This document shows, piece after piece, positions 1 through 5,370 of a stretch of DNA of 6,401 bases; the stretch's first letter is position 1; each line of letters starts with the position of its first letter. The notes beneath the pieces were generated by a model, which saw only the letters and a list, made by a program, of their open reading frames with translations, was not told where the DNA came from and made no database searches. Position numbers and translations under genes: made by a program. Source of the DNA: Flavipsychrobacter stenotrophus. Lineage in GTDB: Bacteria; Bacteroidota; Bacteroidia; Chitinophagales; Chitinophagaceae. Where the stretch lies: the NCBI GenBank assembly GCA_947372365.1, contig CANBTK010000121.1, forward strand, positions 1-6,401, in the 5' to 3' direction.

Positions 1-180
1 CCTGAGCTGGATAAGCTGGATATCTATTCCCGTGGCCGTTTCGGCGGCTGGAAGTATGAAGTAAGCAACCAGGACCACTCCCTGATGCAGGGCGTAGAGC
101 TGGTAAACAAACTAGAACTGGGCATTAACGAAATTACATTTCCTTTCCCCGCAACCGCCAATGCTATGTGGGGTAAATAA
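1..180 (+). CDS. C-terminal end of a probable FAD-dependent (amine-oxidase / UDP-galactopyranose-mutase-like) oxidoreductase, partial
   Basis: The frame is open from the first base and ends at TAA 178-180, giving the last 59 residues of a protein whose start lies outside the window. The segment contains [10 protein letters not shown] followed about ten residues later by SLMQGVE. A glycine/aromatic stretch followed by a helix carrying M/Q-G-x-E resembles the last FAD-contacting segment of NAD(P)/FAD-dependent oxidoreductases of the amine-oxidase, protoporphyrinogen-oxidase and UDP-galactopyranose-mutase type, where a conserved G-R-(F/Y) lies near the flavin and is followed by a helix. This is family-level recognition from a short tail; substrate and pathway cannot be read. 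A strong hairpin terminator begins 23 bases after the stop, so this is the last gene of its transcript. The coding call is firm and the family call is moderate. Confidence 0.6.
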   Translation, partial: PELDKLDIYSRGRFGGWKYEVSNQDHSLMQGVELVNKLELGINEITFPFPATANAMWGK

Positions 181-202
181 GCACTAAAATAATGTTATTA
201 AG

Positions 203-236
203 AAAAGGCCTTTCAGTTGAAACTGGAAGGCTTTTT
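203..236 (+). terminator. Rho-independent terminator after the oxidoreductase gene
   Basis: A long hairpin pairs 203-217 with 222-236 around a four-base loop at 218-221. All 15 positions pair, with G-T wobbles only at 213/226 and 207/232, and a run of T follows the GC-rich core (GGCC / GGAAGGC) at 232-237. The A tract on the left arm means the inverse transcript would also end in T, so it could work in both directions. It lies just after the stop at 180 and separates that gene from the small gene that follows. Confidence 0.9.
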
Positions 237-294
237 TGTCGCCCCAATTGGCATGCTTTAACTTTCGCAAGTAATTATATCGCCGCCAATTGTT

Positions 295-302
295 TATATT
301 TG
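295..302 (+). promoter_or_regulatory. Bacteroidota -7 promoter box (TATATTTG) of the small gene at 324
   Basis: TATATTTG matches the Bacteroidota -7 consensus TAnnTTTG exactly and lies 21 bases before ATG 324. A transcript starting a few bases downstream would have a leader of about 15-20 nt, usual for the phylum. I see no clear -33 TTG/TTTG box at the expected 19-21 base spacing, so support rests on the -7 box and its position. Confidence 0.5.
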
Positions 303-323
303 GCATATCAAAAAAGGTGAAGC

Positions 324-554
324 ATGAAAACCTTAAGCATAAATATATCTGATTTGGAATTTTCTATATTTGGGTTCAGAAAAGAAAAGTTCGCTTTTTC
401 CGATTTGGTTGAAATAATAAGCTAGGAGCTTGATAAGAAGAAATTGAATGACAGTATAGAACTTGCGGAAAAGTACGGCCATTCTAAAATGGCAATGGAT
501 GATATTTCGAATGAAGTAAATGCAGTCCGTAAAAAAGCAATTCATAGGCATTAA
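324..554 (+). pseudogene. Small antitoxin-like hypothetical gene interrupted by an in-frame TAG
   Basis: From ATG 324 the frame reads 33 codons (beginning MKTLSINISDLEFSIFGF), then TAG at 423-425, then a further 42 open codons in the same frame to TAA 552-554. The two halves read as one 76-position protein. A beta-type N-terminus MKTLxINISD precedes FAFSDLVEIIS, followed by ELDKKKLNDSIELAEKYG, then SKMAMDDISNEVNAVRK. I recognise this arrangement from memory as a small hypothetical/antitoxin-like protein common in Bacteroidota, where the residue at the TAG position normally reads through into a helix. Upstream, an exact -7 box (295-302) and AAGGTGA at 314-320, four bases before the ATG, are intact, so only the coding sequence looks damaged. 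No toxin partner follows: the next gene is convergent. The simplest reading is a recent nonsense mutation. A restart at TTG 444 (AGGAG at 424-428) is possible but weakly spaced. Function is unproven. Confidence 0.6.
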
Positions 555-590
555 CGCCAGCAAACATTGTGAATCACCCTTAAATTAAAG

Positions 591-1988
591 CTACAAGCCC
601 GAATAGTTCCGCCTTATGCTCCCAACCACTTTTATAAACTCAGCATCGCCGTGCAAGGCGCTGAAGGCTGGTTCTGAAAGCAGGGTGGCTACTTCGCTAT
701 AACCGAGTGAGGCGGCTTCGGTAAGCGATGCAATAGCTTGCGCAGTATTATTACCCTTAATAGCGCAGATAGCAGAAAGGTACGCTACATCGGGATTTTT
801 AGGGTCCGCCATTTTGAAAACCTTCAGGTAGCTGGCAGCATTGCTGAGGGCACCAACACTAATGGCCCTGCTGGAAGCCATGTAAGCAACAAGCCCCAAA
901 TAATTGAGCAGGCGCTGGTTCATCAGCGATTCTTCTATATTGCGTTTGTTATGGGCATTTTTATTAAGGATAGCAATTTTCGTAGCCCACCAGGCTTCGG
1001 TTTGAGTGGTGAAATTGTTAGCTAATTCGCCCTGCATAGCCAGCTCCATAGGTTGCAGCCTGGCCTGCGTGGCTAAAGCTTTTTGGTATCCGGCACTGGC
1101 AGTTACCTTGCCCAGTTGGTTTTTAAAAACATCCATTGGTGCCAGCCCCTCCAGTACCCTTATGCCTCCTTCCAGCAAGCACTGAGCTTTTATCCATTCA
1201 CTTGCAGCAACCGCTTTGCCTATGTGGTTGGCATAATTGTTTTTCAAGGTTGTTATGATGCTGTCGGTTACTGGCTGTTGCACAGCTTTCATAGCCTGGG
1301 CCTGCATCCAAAGCATGGCTGTTTCAAAATCGTTAGCTGCTGGCCAGCCATGTATTCCGGCGGGCGTAAGCAACTGGTGGTTAAAGCCGTTTTGGGCCAG
1401 TGTGGCATCCAGTTGCTGCATCTCGGTAAGGTTGAAGTCATAATCGCCCACTATGCCAAAATAATCGAACTTATTGCTGATGCCTTGTTCCTGCCTTGGG
1501 AAGCCTGCTGCACAGCCAATAACCCCGGCTATGCCGCCATTATTGATAGCAACGCTTGCTGCCACTCTGGAGCCGCCTGAAAAGCCCGAAGTGTAGGTGC
1601 GCTTTGGGTTGATATTAATGCGTGCCCTTGTATCGTCAAGAAGTGCTGTAATAATGCCTGCCGTTACTTGTGGCTGCGTACCGTTTTTTGACATATTGGA
1701 ACCTATAAGCACAAAGCCATATTTTTCGGCTAGGGCTTTATAAGCATGTAGCGGCATTGCGCCCCTGGCATGGGCATCAAAGAAGATGATGCAGGGGGAC
1801 GTTTGTTTCACGGAATAGTTAGACGGCAGGTACAATGCATAACTCTGGCCAGGCTGCCCCTTGCAGGTTATGCTATCAATCACCTTACCTACTGGCAACG
1901 AGTTGTCAAATACTGGCTTTGCAGCAACAGAATCAGTTGCATCTATGTTTTTCTTGCTGTTACCTGAGCTACAGGAAACGCTGCACAT
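591..1988 (-). CDS. Probable lipoprotein alpha/beta hydrolase (esterase/dienelactone-hydrolase-like) with C-terminal helical/TPR-like region
   Basis: From the first ATG (1988) the product is 465 residues. Residues about 45-235 form an alpha/beta hydrolase core: YALYLPSNY, then PCIIFFDAHARG (oxyanion-hole region, about 65-76), the nucleophile elbow G-F-S-G-G with Ser137, a candidate acid in GDYDFN (Asp182 or Asp184), and a candidate His213 in GIHGWP. Order and spacing fit a serine hydrolase of the polyhydroxybutyrate-depolymerase/esterase type; the substrate is unknown. Residues about 245-460 are helical, and the end (NPDVAYLSAICAIKGN...AIASLTEAASLGY...LLSEPAFSALHGDAEF) is a typical terminal TPR-like unit. 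Cys6 follows a hydrophobic stretch encoded upstream of the ATG, so the true start is probably ATT 2033 (480 residues, outer-membrane or periplasmic lipoprotein); see the separate signal-peptide entry. The gene is monocistronic, convergent with the small pseudogene and preceded by its own -7 box at 2060-2067. Hydrolase fold is confident; specificity is not. Confidence 0.85.
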   Translation of the reverse strand: MCSVSCSSGNSKKNIDATDSVAAKPVFDNSLPVGKVIDSITCKGQPGQSYALYLPSNYSVKQTSPCIIFFDAHARGAMPLHAYKALAEKYGFVLIGSNMSKNGTQPQVTAGIITALLDDTRARININPKRTYTSGFSGGSRVAASVAINNGGIAGVIGCAAGFPRQEQGISNKFDYFGIVGDYDFNLTEMQQLDATLAQNGFNHQLLTPAGIHGWPAANDFETAMLWMQAQAMKAVQQPVTDSIITTLKNNYANHIGKAVAASEWIKAQCLLEGGIRVLEGLAPMDVFKNQLGKVTASAGYQKALATQARLQPMELAMQGELANNFTTQTEAWWATKIAILNKNAHNKRNIEESLMNQRLLNYLGLVAYMASSRAISVGALSNAASYLKVFKMADPKNPDVAYLSAICAIKGNNTAQAIASLTEAASLGYSEVATLLSEPAFSALHGDAEFIKVVGSIRRNYSGL

Positions 1989-2033
1989 TACAATGAGTGC
2001 TGATATTACAATGGCTATGTTTTTCGTAGAAAT
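1971..2033 (-). other. Lipoprotein signal peptide coding segment upstream of the hydrolase ATG; candidate ATT start
   Basis: Reading in frame upstream of ATG 1988 there is no stop, and the codons give (I)STKNIAIVISALIVMCSVSC: a positive N-terminus, a hydrophobic core and a cysteine (codon 1971-1973) followed by SSGN, the classic layout of a Bacteroidota lipoprotein signal. No in-frame ATG, GTG or TTG exists between here and the promoter; the nearest near-cognate start is ATT 2033-2031. It follows an A-rich leader (ACCAAAAAAAC) of the kind that drives initiation in this phylum and lies about 27 bases after the -7 box. Starting at ATG 1988 would leave most of the signal untranslated. Either ATT initiates, or an ancestral ATG has been lost by one base change. 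Confidence 0.6.
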
Positions 2034-2059
2034 GTTTTTTTGGTGAATTGCGTACCCGG

Positions 2060-2067
2060 CAAAGGTA
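2060..2067 (-). promoter_or_regulatory. Bacteroidota -7 promoter box (TACCTTTG) of the lipoprotein hydrolase gene
   Basis: On the minus strand TACCTTTG matches TAnnTTTG exactly and is identical to the box before the acyl-CoA dehydrogenase gene at 5455. It lies about 27 bases upstream of the candidate ATT start and 72 bases upstream of the first ATG. The leader between is A-rich with no Shine-Dalgarno sequence. A -33 TTG is not evident at normal spacing. Confidence 0.55.
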
Positions 2068-2210
2068 AATACTAATGCGATAACCCTACCCGTTGCTTGT
2101 TTTTAGTACACATACATACAGCTACTGCCGATAATGACTGTACAATAAGGTGCTAGCGAAATTTTTTTTCTCTTTTTGTGCCATAAGGTTCAAAATGTCA
2201 AAATAATGTG

Positions 2211-2218
2211 TACTTTTG
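2211..2218 (+). promoter_or_regulatory. Bacteroidota -7 promoter box (TACTTTTG) of the tRNA gene
   Basis: TACTTTTG matches TAnnTTTG and lies 12 bases before the first tRNA base, so the primary transcript would carry only a few leader nucleotides for RNase P to remove. The upstream -33 element is weak; GTTC at 2188-2191 has a 19-base spacing to the box but is not a consensus match. Confidence 0.55.
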
Positions 2219-2230
2219 CACTCCGATTTT

Positions 2231-2304
2231 GGCGAGGTAGCTCAGTTGGTTAGAGCACAGGATTCATAACCCTGAGGTCGGGAGTTCAAATCTCCTCCTC
2301 GCTA
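2231..2304 (+). tRNA. tRNA-Met (anticodon CAT), elongator type
   Basis: A complete 74-base cloverleaf can be drawn. The acceptor stem pairs 2231-2237 with 2297-2303, with a G-T pair at the open end, and A2304 is the discriminator. The D stem GCTC/GAGC is 2240-2243 with 2253-2256. The anticodon stem is 2258-2262 with 2270-2274 (an A-C mismatch at the loop side), and the loop TTCATAA places anticodon CAT at 2265-2267. The variable loop is AGGTC. The T stem is 2280-2284 with 2292-2296, loop TTCAAAT. CCA is not encoded and must be added by the nucleotidyltransferase. The initiator is excluded because its three G-C pairs at the base of the anticodon stem are absent. A CAT anticodon is also used by the tRNA-Ile whose C34 is changed to lysidine; I favour Met on overall resemblance, but sequence alone leaves some doubt. 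Confidence 0.88.
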
Positions 2305-2311
2305 CATAGTA

Positions 2312-2340
2312 AAAAAAGCTGCTCTCTGGGCAGCTTTTTT
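2312..2340. terminator. Bidirectional hairpin terminator between the tRNA and the T9SS-cargo gene
   Basis: Positions 2312-2322 (A6 then GCTGC) pair perfectly with 2330-2340 (GCAGC then T6) around a seven-base loop. It begins eight bases after the tRNA end on the plus strand and about 30 bases after the stop codon (2371) of the minus-strand gene. The A6/T6 flanks give a U tract in both directions, so one hairpin can end both convergent transcripts. Confidence 0.9.
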
Positions 2341-2370
2341 GATTCTGGTATTTCTTGCCAGCTTCCGCAC

Positions 2371-4011
2371 TTACCGCTGCAAAATTATCTTCCGTGTTTT
2401 CAGCTTCAGGCAATTGTCATCATATAGCATTATGGAGTACTTGCCATCGGGCAGGTTGCCCATGCTTATTTCAGTAGTGCCTTTTTTCTGTAGCATAATT
2501 TTGCCCTGTTCGTTGATTACCGATACATTCACGGCTGTGGGTGACACAATGCGCACTATTGATGATGAAGGGTCGGGGAGTATCTGTATTTTGCTATTGA
2601 GGGCATTCAGGCTGTCGGCTTCGCTTGCCGTAACGCTTATTGGCTGTGAAAGCGTGGCAACGCCTTTGGCATTTTTCAGGGATACCGAGTAGTTGCCACC
2701 AGCTTCCGGCGTGTAGGTGGAATCGGTTGCCCCTGCAATGGGGGCGCCGTCCAGCAGCCACTGGTAGCCACCACTAGAGTGGGGGGCTGTAAGCGTAAAG
2801 CAGGTTTTTGTAATTACCGGCCTGTTTGCAGCTACTACCTTCACTTTTATGGTGTCGGTATATTGTTTGTTATTGTCTGTTACCGTGCAATAGTAGGTAG
2901 TTGTGCGGCCCGGGCGCACACTTATTGCAAATGTAGTATCGCCTGTGCTCCATTTTATTTTTACGCGCTGCCTGCCCAGCCAGTTGAGGTGGGTATTCAG
3001 GTTATTACCAACGTTATAGTCATTATCAACCGCGAAATCATTAATGCCAGCAACACGAATGCTGCCCATCGTGGCATCGCGGGTAAAAAGGTAAATGCTG
3101 TTATCGAGCCCGGTTGCGGCATACAGCCTGCCGTCAAGCGCTATGCCGCCAAAGCCGGGCACATTAAATATCCTTTGCTCGCCATCAGCCCCCTTTTCAA
3201 AAAGGCTGTTATCGTAAAACAGCCCTCTTCGGTAGAGCACTTTACTGCCGGTAAAACCTGTAAGCGTACAAAACGGGTAACTGCCCGGGTGCTGCTGCTG
3301 GTAGGTAACCTGCTGGTTATTGCCATCAGTATGCTGTATGAAAATATCGGTGGGCAGCGCCGATACGAAATTGGCATAGTGCGAATACGCAAATTCCCTG
3401 CCATCGGGCGAATAGGCGCAGTGGTTGCTCCATAGCTCCCAGTTGTTGGTGCGGTTGGTAATGGCCCCGCTTTTTAGGTTATACTCAAAAATATCGCCAT
3501 CCCGTGTAAGGTTAGGGAACTGGTCATTGCCACAGGCAAAAAGGATGCGCTGCTTATCGGGGCTCCAGTCCAGGTCATAGACAGCGTTTTTGCTAAACTG
3601 GGGCACCGGGAAAAGCACATCTTCGTGGTTGCCATTGGTTGCCCCTTTGCATACCCAGGCAGTATCGAGCGTGGCAAGGTGCATAGCGCCTTCGCGCTGC
3701 GGCAAATAGCGCACATACACCATCTCCCTATTATCTGCTGATACCTTTACGTGTATCCGGTTATACCTGTCGTTAAATACCGGGGCGTATTTACCAGTTA
3801 CCAGGCTTTTGCGCCAGATGGCCCATTTGCCTGTTTCGGGGTTTTTAGCCGAAAAAATGAAATTGCTGTAGGCGCGGGTTGAATCAAGGCATAGCGCCAG
3901 TGTGCTGCCATTTTCAATGACTGTATCTGGTTGCACAATGGCATAGGGGCGTTGTGCAAAGCAACTTGCTGAATGGATAAGCAATAAGAAAATGAAGATG
4001 TACCTGTTCAA
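2371..4011 (-). CDS. Secreted beta-propeller / Ig-like protein with type IX secretion C-terminal sorting domain
   Basis: The product is 546 residues. Residues 1-19 are a Sec signal peptide (hydrophobic IFIFLLLI, probable cleavage at SCFA|Q), so the protein leaves the cytoplasm. Residues about 40-330 hold PD40/TolB-type propeller strands: VSADNREMVYV, LDWSPDKQRILFA (about 147-159) and AYSPDGREFAYS (about 199-210), then LDGRLYAATG. Residues about 350-392 are an Ig/PKD-like module (IKWSTGDTTFAISVRPG, then TTTYYCTVTDN), followed by a second one about 398-460 (YQWLLDGAPIAGATDSTYTP). The last 70 or so residues (ILPDPSSSIVRI, VINEQGKIML, GNLPDGKYSIMLYD, KTRKIILQR) match the T9SS type A sorting domain, implying export across the outer membrane and surface attachment or release. 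The only start that keeps the signal peptide is TTG 4009-4011: an in-frame stop lies at 4054-4056, no ATG lies between, and the next Met is residue 97. No enzymatic motif is seen; binding or adhesion is an inference. Confidence 0.9.
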   Translation of the reverse strand: MNRYIFIFLLLIHSASCFAQRPYAIVQPDTVIENGSTLALCLDSTRAYSNFIFSAKNPETGKWAIWRKSLVTGKYAPVFNDRYNRIHVKVSADNREMVYVRYLPQREGAMHLATLDTAWVCKGATNGNHEDVLFPVPQFSKNAVYDLDWSPDKQRILFACGNDQFPNLTRDGDIFEYNLKSGAITNRTNNWELWSNHCAYSPDGREFAYSHYANFVSALPTDIFIQHTDGNNQQVTYQQQHPGSYPFCTLTGFTGSKVLYRRGLFYDNSLFEKGADGEQRIFNVPGFGGIALDGRLYAATGLDNSIYLFTRDATMGSIRVAGINDFAVDNDYNVGNNLNTHLNWLGRQRVKIKWSTGDTTFAISVRPGRTTTYYCTVTDNNKQYTDTIKVKVVAANRPVITKTCFTLTAPHSSGGYQWLLDGAPIAGATDSTYTPEAGGNYSVSLKNAKGVATLSQPISVTASEADSLNALNSKIQILPDPSSSIVRIVSPTAVNVSVINEQGKIMLQKKGTTEISMGNLPDGKYSIMLYDDNCLKLKTRKIILQR

Positions 4012-4083
4012 AAAGAAGGTTGCTTGTGAATGGGTAAAAATAAGGTGTTTTGACTAGGTATGCTAAAATGGGATTTTGTACAA

Positions 4084-4214
4084 GCCGGATGGGCAATGTT
4101 ATTGTACTGAATTGATAAAAGTTTCACGCAGAGGTGCAATTTACAGGGCATTCAAGATTTCAAAGGCGCAAATGAAACACAAGAAGCACTAGTCAATGAC
4201 ATTGGCCGGATGGG
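4084..4214. repeat. Pair of GCCGGATGGG direct repeats with adjoining CAATG/CATTG palindromes
   Basis: GCCGGATGGG occurs at 4084-4093 and 4205-4214. The first copy is followed directly by CAATGTTATTG (4094-4104). The second is preceded by CAATGACATTG (4194-4204), a palindrome with a single central base that overlaps the first G of GGCCGG. So the same two blocks occur at both ends in swapped order. Between them lies GTTTCACGCAGAGG (4121-4134) and, about 40 bases on, GGCGCAAATGAAAC (4165-4178). Function unknown; chance is possible. Confidence 0.35.
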
Positions 4215-4240
4215 TAGCGGAGCCGCAATTTATTGCCTCA

Positions 4241-4275
4241 AAAACAAAAGAGGAAACGCACCGCGTCCCCTCTTT
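4241..4275 (-). terminator. Rho-independent terminator of rpoD
   Basis: AAAGAGG (4247-4253) pairs with CCTCTTT (4269-4275). Inside, after a symmetrical AA/CC internal loop, ACGC (4256-4259) pairs with GCGT (4263-4266) around a three-base loop. On the minus strand the stem is followed by a T-rich run (TTTTGTTTTTG, complement of 4239-4249, partly shared with the stem), as expected for an intrinsic terminator. It lies about 50 bases after the rpoD stop. Confidence 0.8.
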
Positions 4276-4327
4276 AAATATTTATCATAACACAACTGAG
4301 CCATTCAGCCATTGCGTAATTGAGTCA

Positions 4328-5185
4328 TTATCCTAAATACACCTTCAGCGCATTGCTGTAGCGGGCTTTCTGCAGGCGTTTAATAGCCCTTTCTTTAATC
4401 TGGCGGATACGTTCCTTGGTAAGGTCGTACTTGTCGCCTATTTCCTCTATGCTTGGGCCGGCATCGCCATCCAGGCCAAAGTAAGCAGACAGTATCTCAG
4501 CCTCACGTACACTTAAAGATTTAAGGATACGGCGAATCTCGTTGCGCAATGAATCTTTCATTACGTCATCATCAGTATCGCTGCTACCTTCCAGTAAGTC
4601 GCCCATGGCTACGTCTTCTGCTTCATGCACTGGGGCATCAAGCGAGGTGTGGCGGGTGTTGCTGGTGAAGATATTGGTTACTTCAGTTTCGCTCATATCC
4701 AGAATGCCAGCCAGCTCTTCAGTTGAAGGCTCGCGCTCGTTCTCCTGTTCAAAAGCGATAAAAGCTTTGTTAGCCTTATTGTAAGTGCCAATTTTGTTCT
4801 GTGGCAGGCGCACCAGGCGGCCTTGCTCGGCCAAAGCCTGAAGGATTGACTGGCGGATCCACCATACAGCGTAAGAAATGAATTTGAAACCCTTGGTTTC
4901 ATCAAAGCGCTGGGCTGCTTTAATAAGGCCAAGGTTACCTTCATTAATCAAGTCACTCAGGGAAAGCCCCTGGTGCTGGTATTGTTTTGCTACCGAAACC
5001 ACGAAACGCAGGTTCGATTTTACTAATTTTTCCAATGCACGTTGGTCACCCATGTGAATCTTCTGTGCCAGCGTAGTTTCTTCCTCAGGGGTAATCATTG
5101 AAATTTTACTGATTTCCTGAAGGTACTTTTCTACAGCTTGTGAATCACGGTTCGTAATCTGGGTGGCAATTTTTAGCTGCCTCAT
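4328..5185 (-). CDS. rpoD: RNA polymerase primary sigma factor RpoD (SigA), Bacteroidota short form
   Basis: This 285-residue protein is the housekeeping sigma factor that directs RNA polymerase to the TAnnTTTG/TTG promoters of this phylum. It starts MRQLKIATQITNRDSQAVEK, the conserved Bacteroidota RpoD N-terminus. Region 1.2 is about 14-45 (AVEKYLQEIS, TPEEETTLAQKI). Region 2 is about 48-122, including LRFVVSVAKQYQ, SDLINEGNLGLIKAAQRFD and GFKFISYAVWWIRQSI (core binding, -10 recognition and melting). Region 3 is about 123-200 (GRLVRLPQNK, REPSTEELA). Region 4 is about 215-275, with the helix-turn-helix SIEEIGDKYDLTKERIRQIK near 245-264 that reads the -33 element. Region 1.1 and the non-conserved insert of proteobacterial RpoD are missing, which is normal here. 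An acidic stretch (SSDTDDD, about 201-207) sits between regions 3 and 4. The ATG start matches the family N-terminus. The gene is monocistronic, has a long AT-rich leader and its own terminator, and is divergent from the acyl-CoA dehydrogenase gene. Confidence 0.97.
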   Translation of the reverse strand: MRQLKIATQITNRDSQAVEKYLQEISKISMITPEEETTLAQKIHMGDQRALEKLVKSNLRFVVSVAKQYQHQGLSLSDLINEGNLGLIKAAQRFDETKGFKFISYAVWWIRQSILQALAEQGRLVRLPQNKIGTYNKANKAFIAFEQENEREPSTEELAGILDMSETEVTNIFTSNTRHTSLDAPVHEAEDVAMGDLLEGSSDTDDDVMKDSLRNEIRRILKSLSVREAEILSAYFGLDGDAGPSIEEIGDKYDLTKERIRQIKERAIKRLQKARYSNALKVYLG

Positions 5186-5275
5186 ATAACTCGTTTAGTT
5201 TTTACAATTTAATAGACGTAAAAAAAATGGAAAATGTTTAAAAAAACGCCTAAAATATTTCTAATTAACTACGCT

Positions 5276-5307
5276 CAAAATACGTTCCAGTTTTTAACAA
5301 TTTTCAA
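5276..5307 (-). promoter_or_regulatory. Candidate rpoD promoter (degenerate)
   Basis: On the minus strand TTG (5307-5305) is followed 21 bases later by GTATTTTG (5283-5276), which keeps the TTTG half of the -7 consensus but not the leading TA at the right position. This would give an rpoD leader of about 85 nt, rich in A and T runs. An exact match on the same strand, TAATTTTG at 5434-5427, is an alternative that would give a leader of about 240 nt, but it has no visible -33 box. Confidence 0.3.
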
Positions 5308-5370
5308 CGCTTTTCGGGCTTTATAATTGTGCAATGGCTGGAATGCTGTACAGTAGTGGTTTTGAACGTG

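Larger units (their letters stand above)
4012..4327. other. Non-coding gap between the T9SS-cargo gene and rpoD
   Basis: No convincing gene lies in these 316 bases; the short open frames have no start context and no recognisable protein. The stretch holds the 5' leader of the T9SS gene, for which I see no exact TAnnTTTG box, a pair of GCCGGATGGG repeats with adjoining CAATG...ATTG palindromes, a degenerate GTTTC...GAAAC element between them, and the rpoD terminator at 4241-4275. Confidence 0.6.
4302..5345. repeat. Short inverted repeat bracketing rpoD
   Basis: The minus strand of 4302-4321 reads AATTACGCAATGGCTGAATG, and the plus strand of 5325-5345 reads AATTGTGCAATGGCTG followed by GAATG. 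The two agree over AATTnnGCAATGGCTG and, after one extra G, AATG. One copy lies six bases beyond the rpoD stop, the other about 140 bases before its start. The coordinates span from the outer edge of one copy to the outer edge of the other; the 1-kb interior is rpoD itself. Confidence 0.3.

Noticed and set aside
333..563. 76-codon minus-strand open frame opposite the small pseudogene
   Set aside because: It is hydrophobic and Phe/Tyr-rich, as expected from the complement of a Lys/Glu-rich gene. The plus strand has the promoter, the ribosome binding site and a protein-like sequence.
1083..1580. 165-codon open frame on the plus strand inside the hydrolase gene
   Set aside because: It is a shadow of the hydrolase frame. 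The opposite strand carries the GFSGG elbow and the hydrolase motifs, while this one has no recognisable features.
2231..2304. tRNA considered as initiator tRNA-fMet
   Set aside because: The three consecutive G-C pairs at the loop end of the anticodon stem are absent (the stem ends GGA/CCC) and the first pair is G-T instead of a C-A type mismatch.
2779..3435. 218-codon open frame on the plus strand inside the T9SS-cargo gene
   Set aside because: It lies wholly antisense to a well-supported gene. Its translation is Cys/Tyr/Val-rich with no domain, and the minus-strand frame explains the sequence fully.
3971..3977. Possible lipobox at Cys17 of the T9SS-cargo signal peptide (SASC)
   Set aside because: It lacks the usual Leu/Val/Ile at -3 and is followed at once by FAQ, a typical signal-peptidase-I site. 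A C-terminal T9SS tail also fits a soluble exported precursor.
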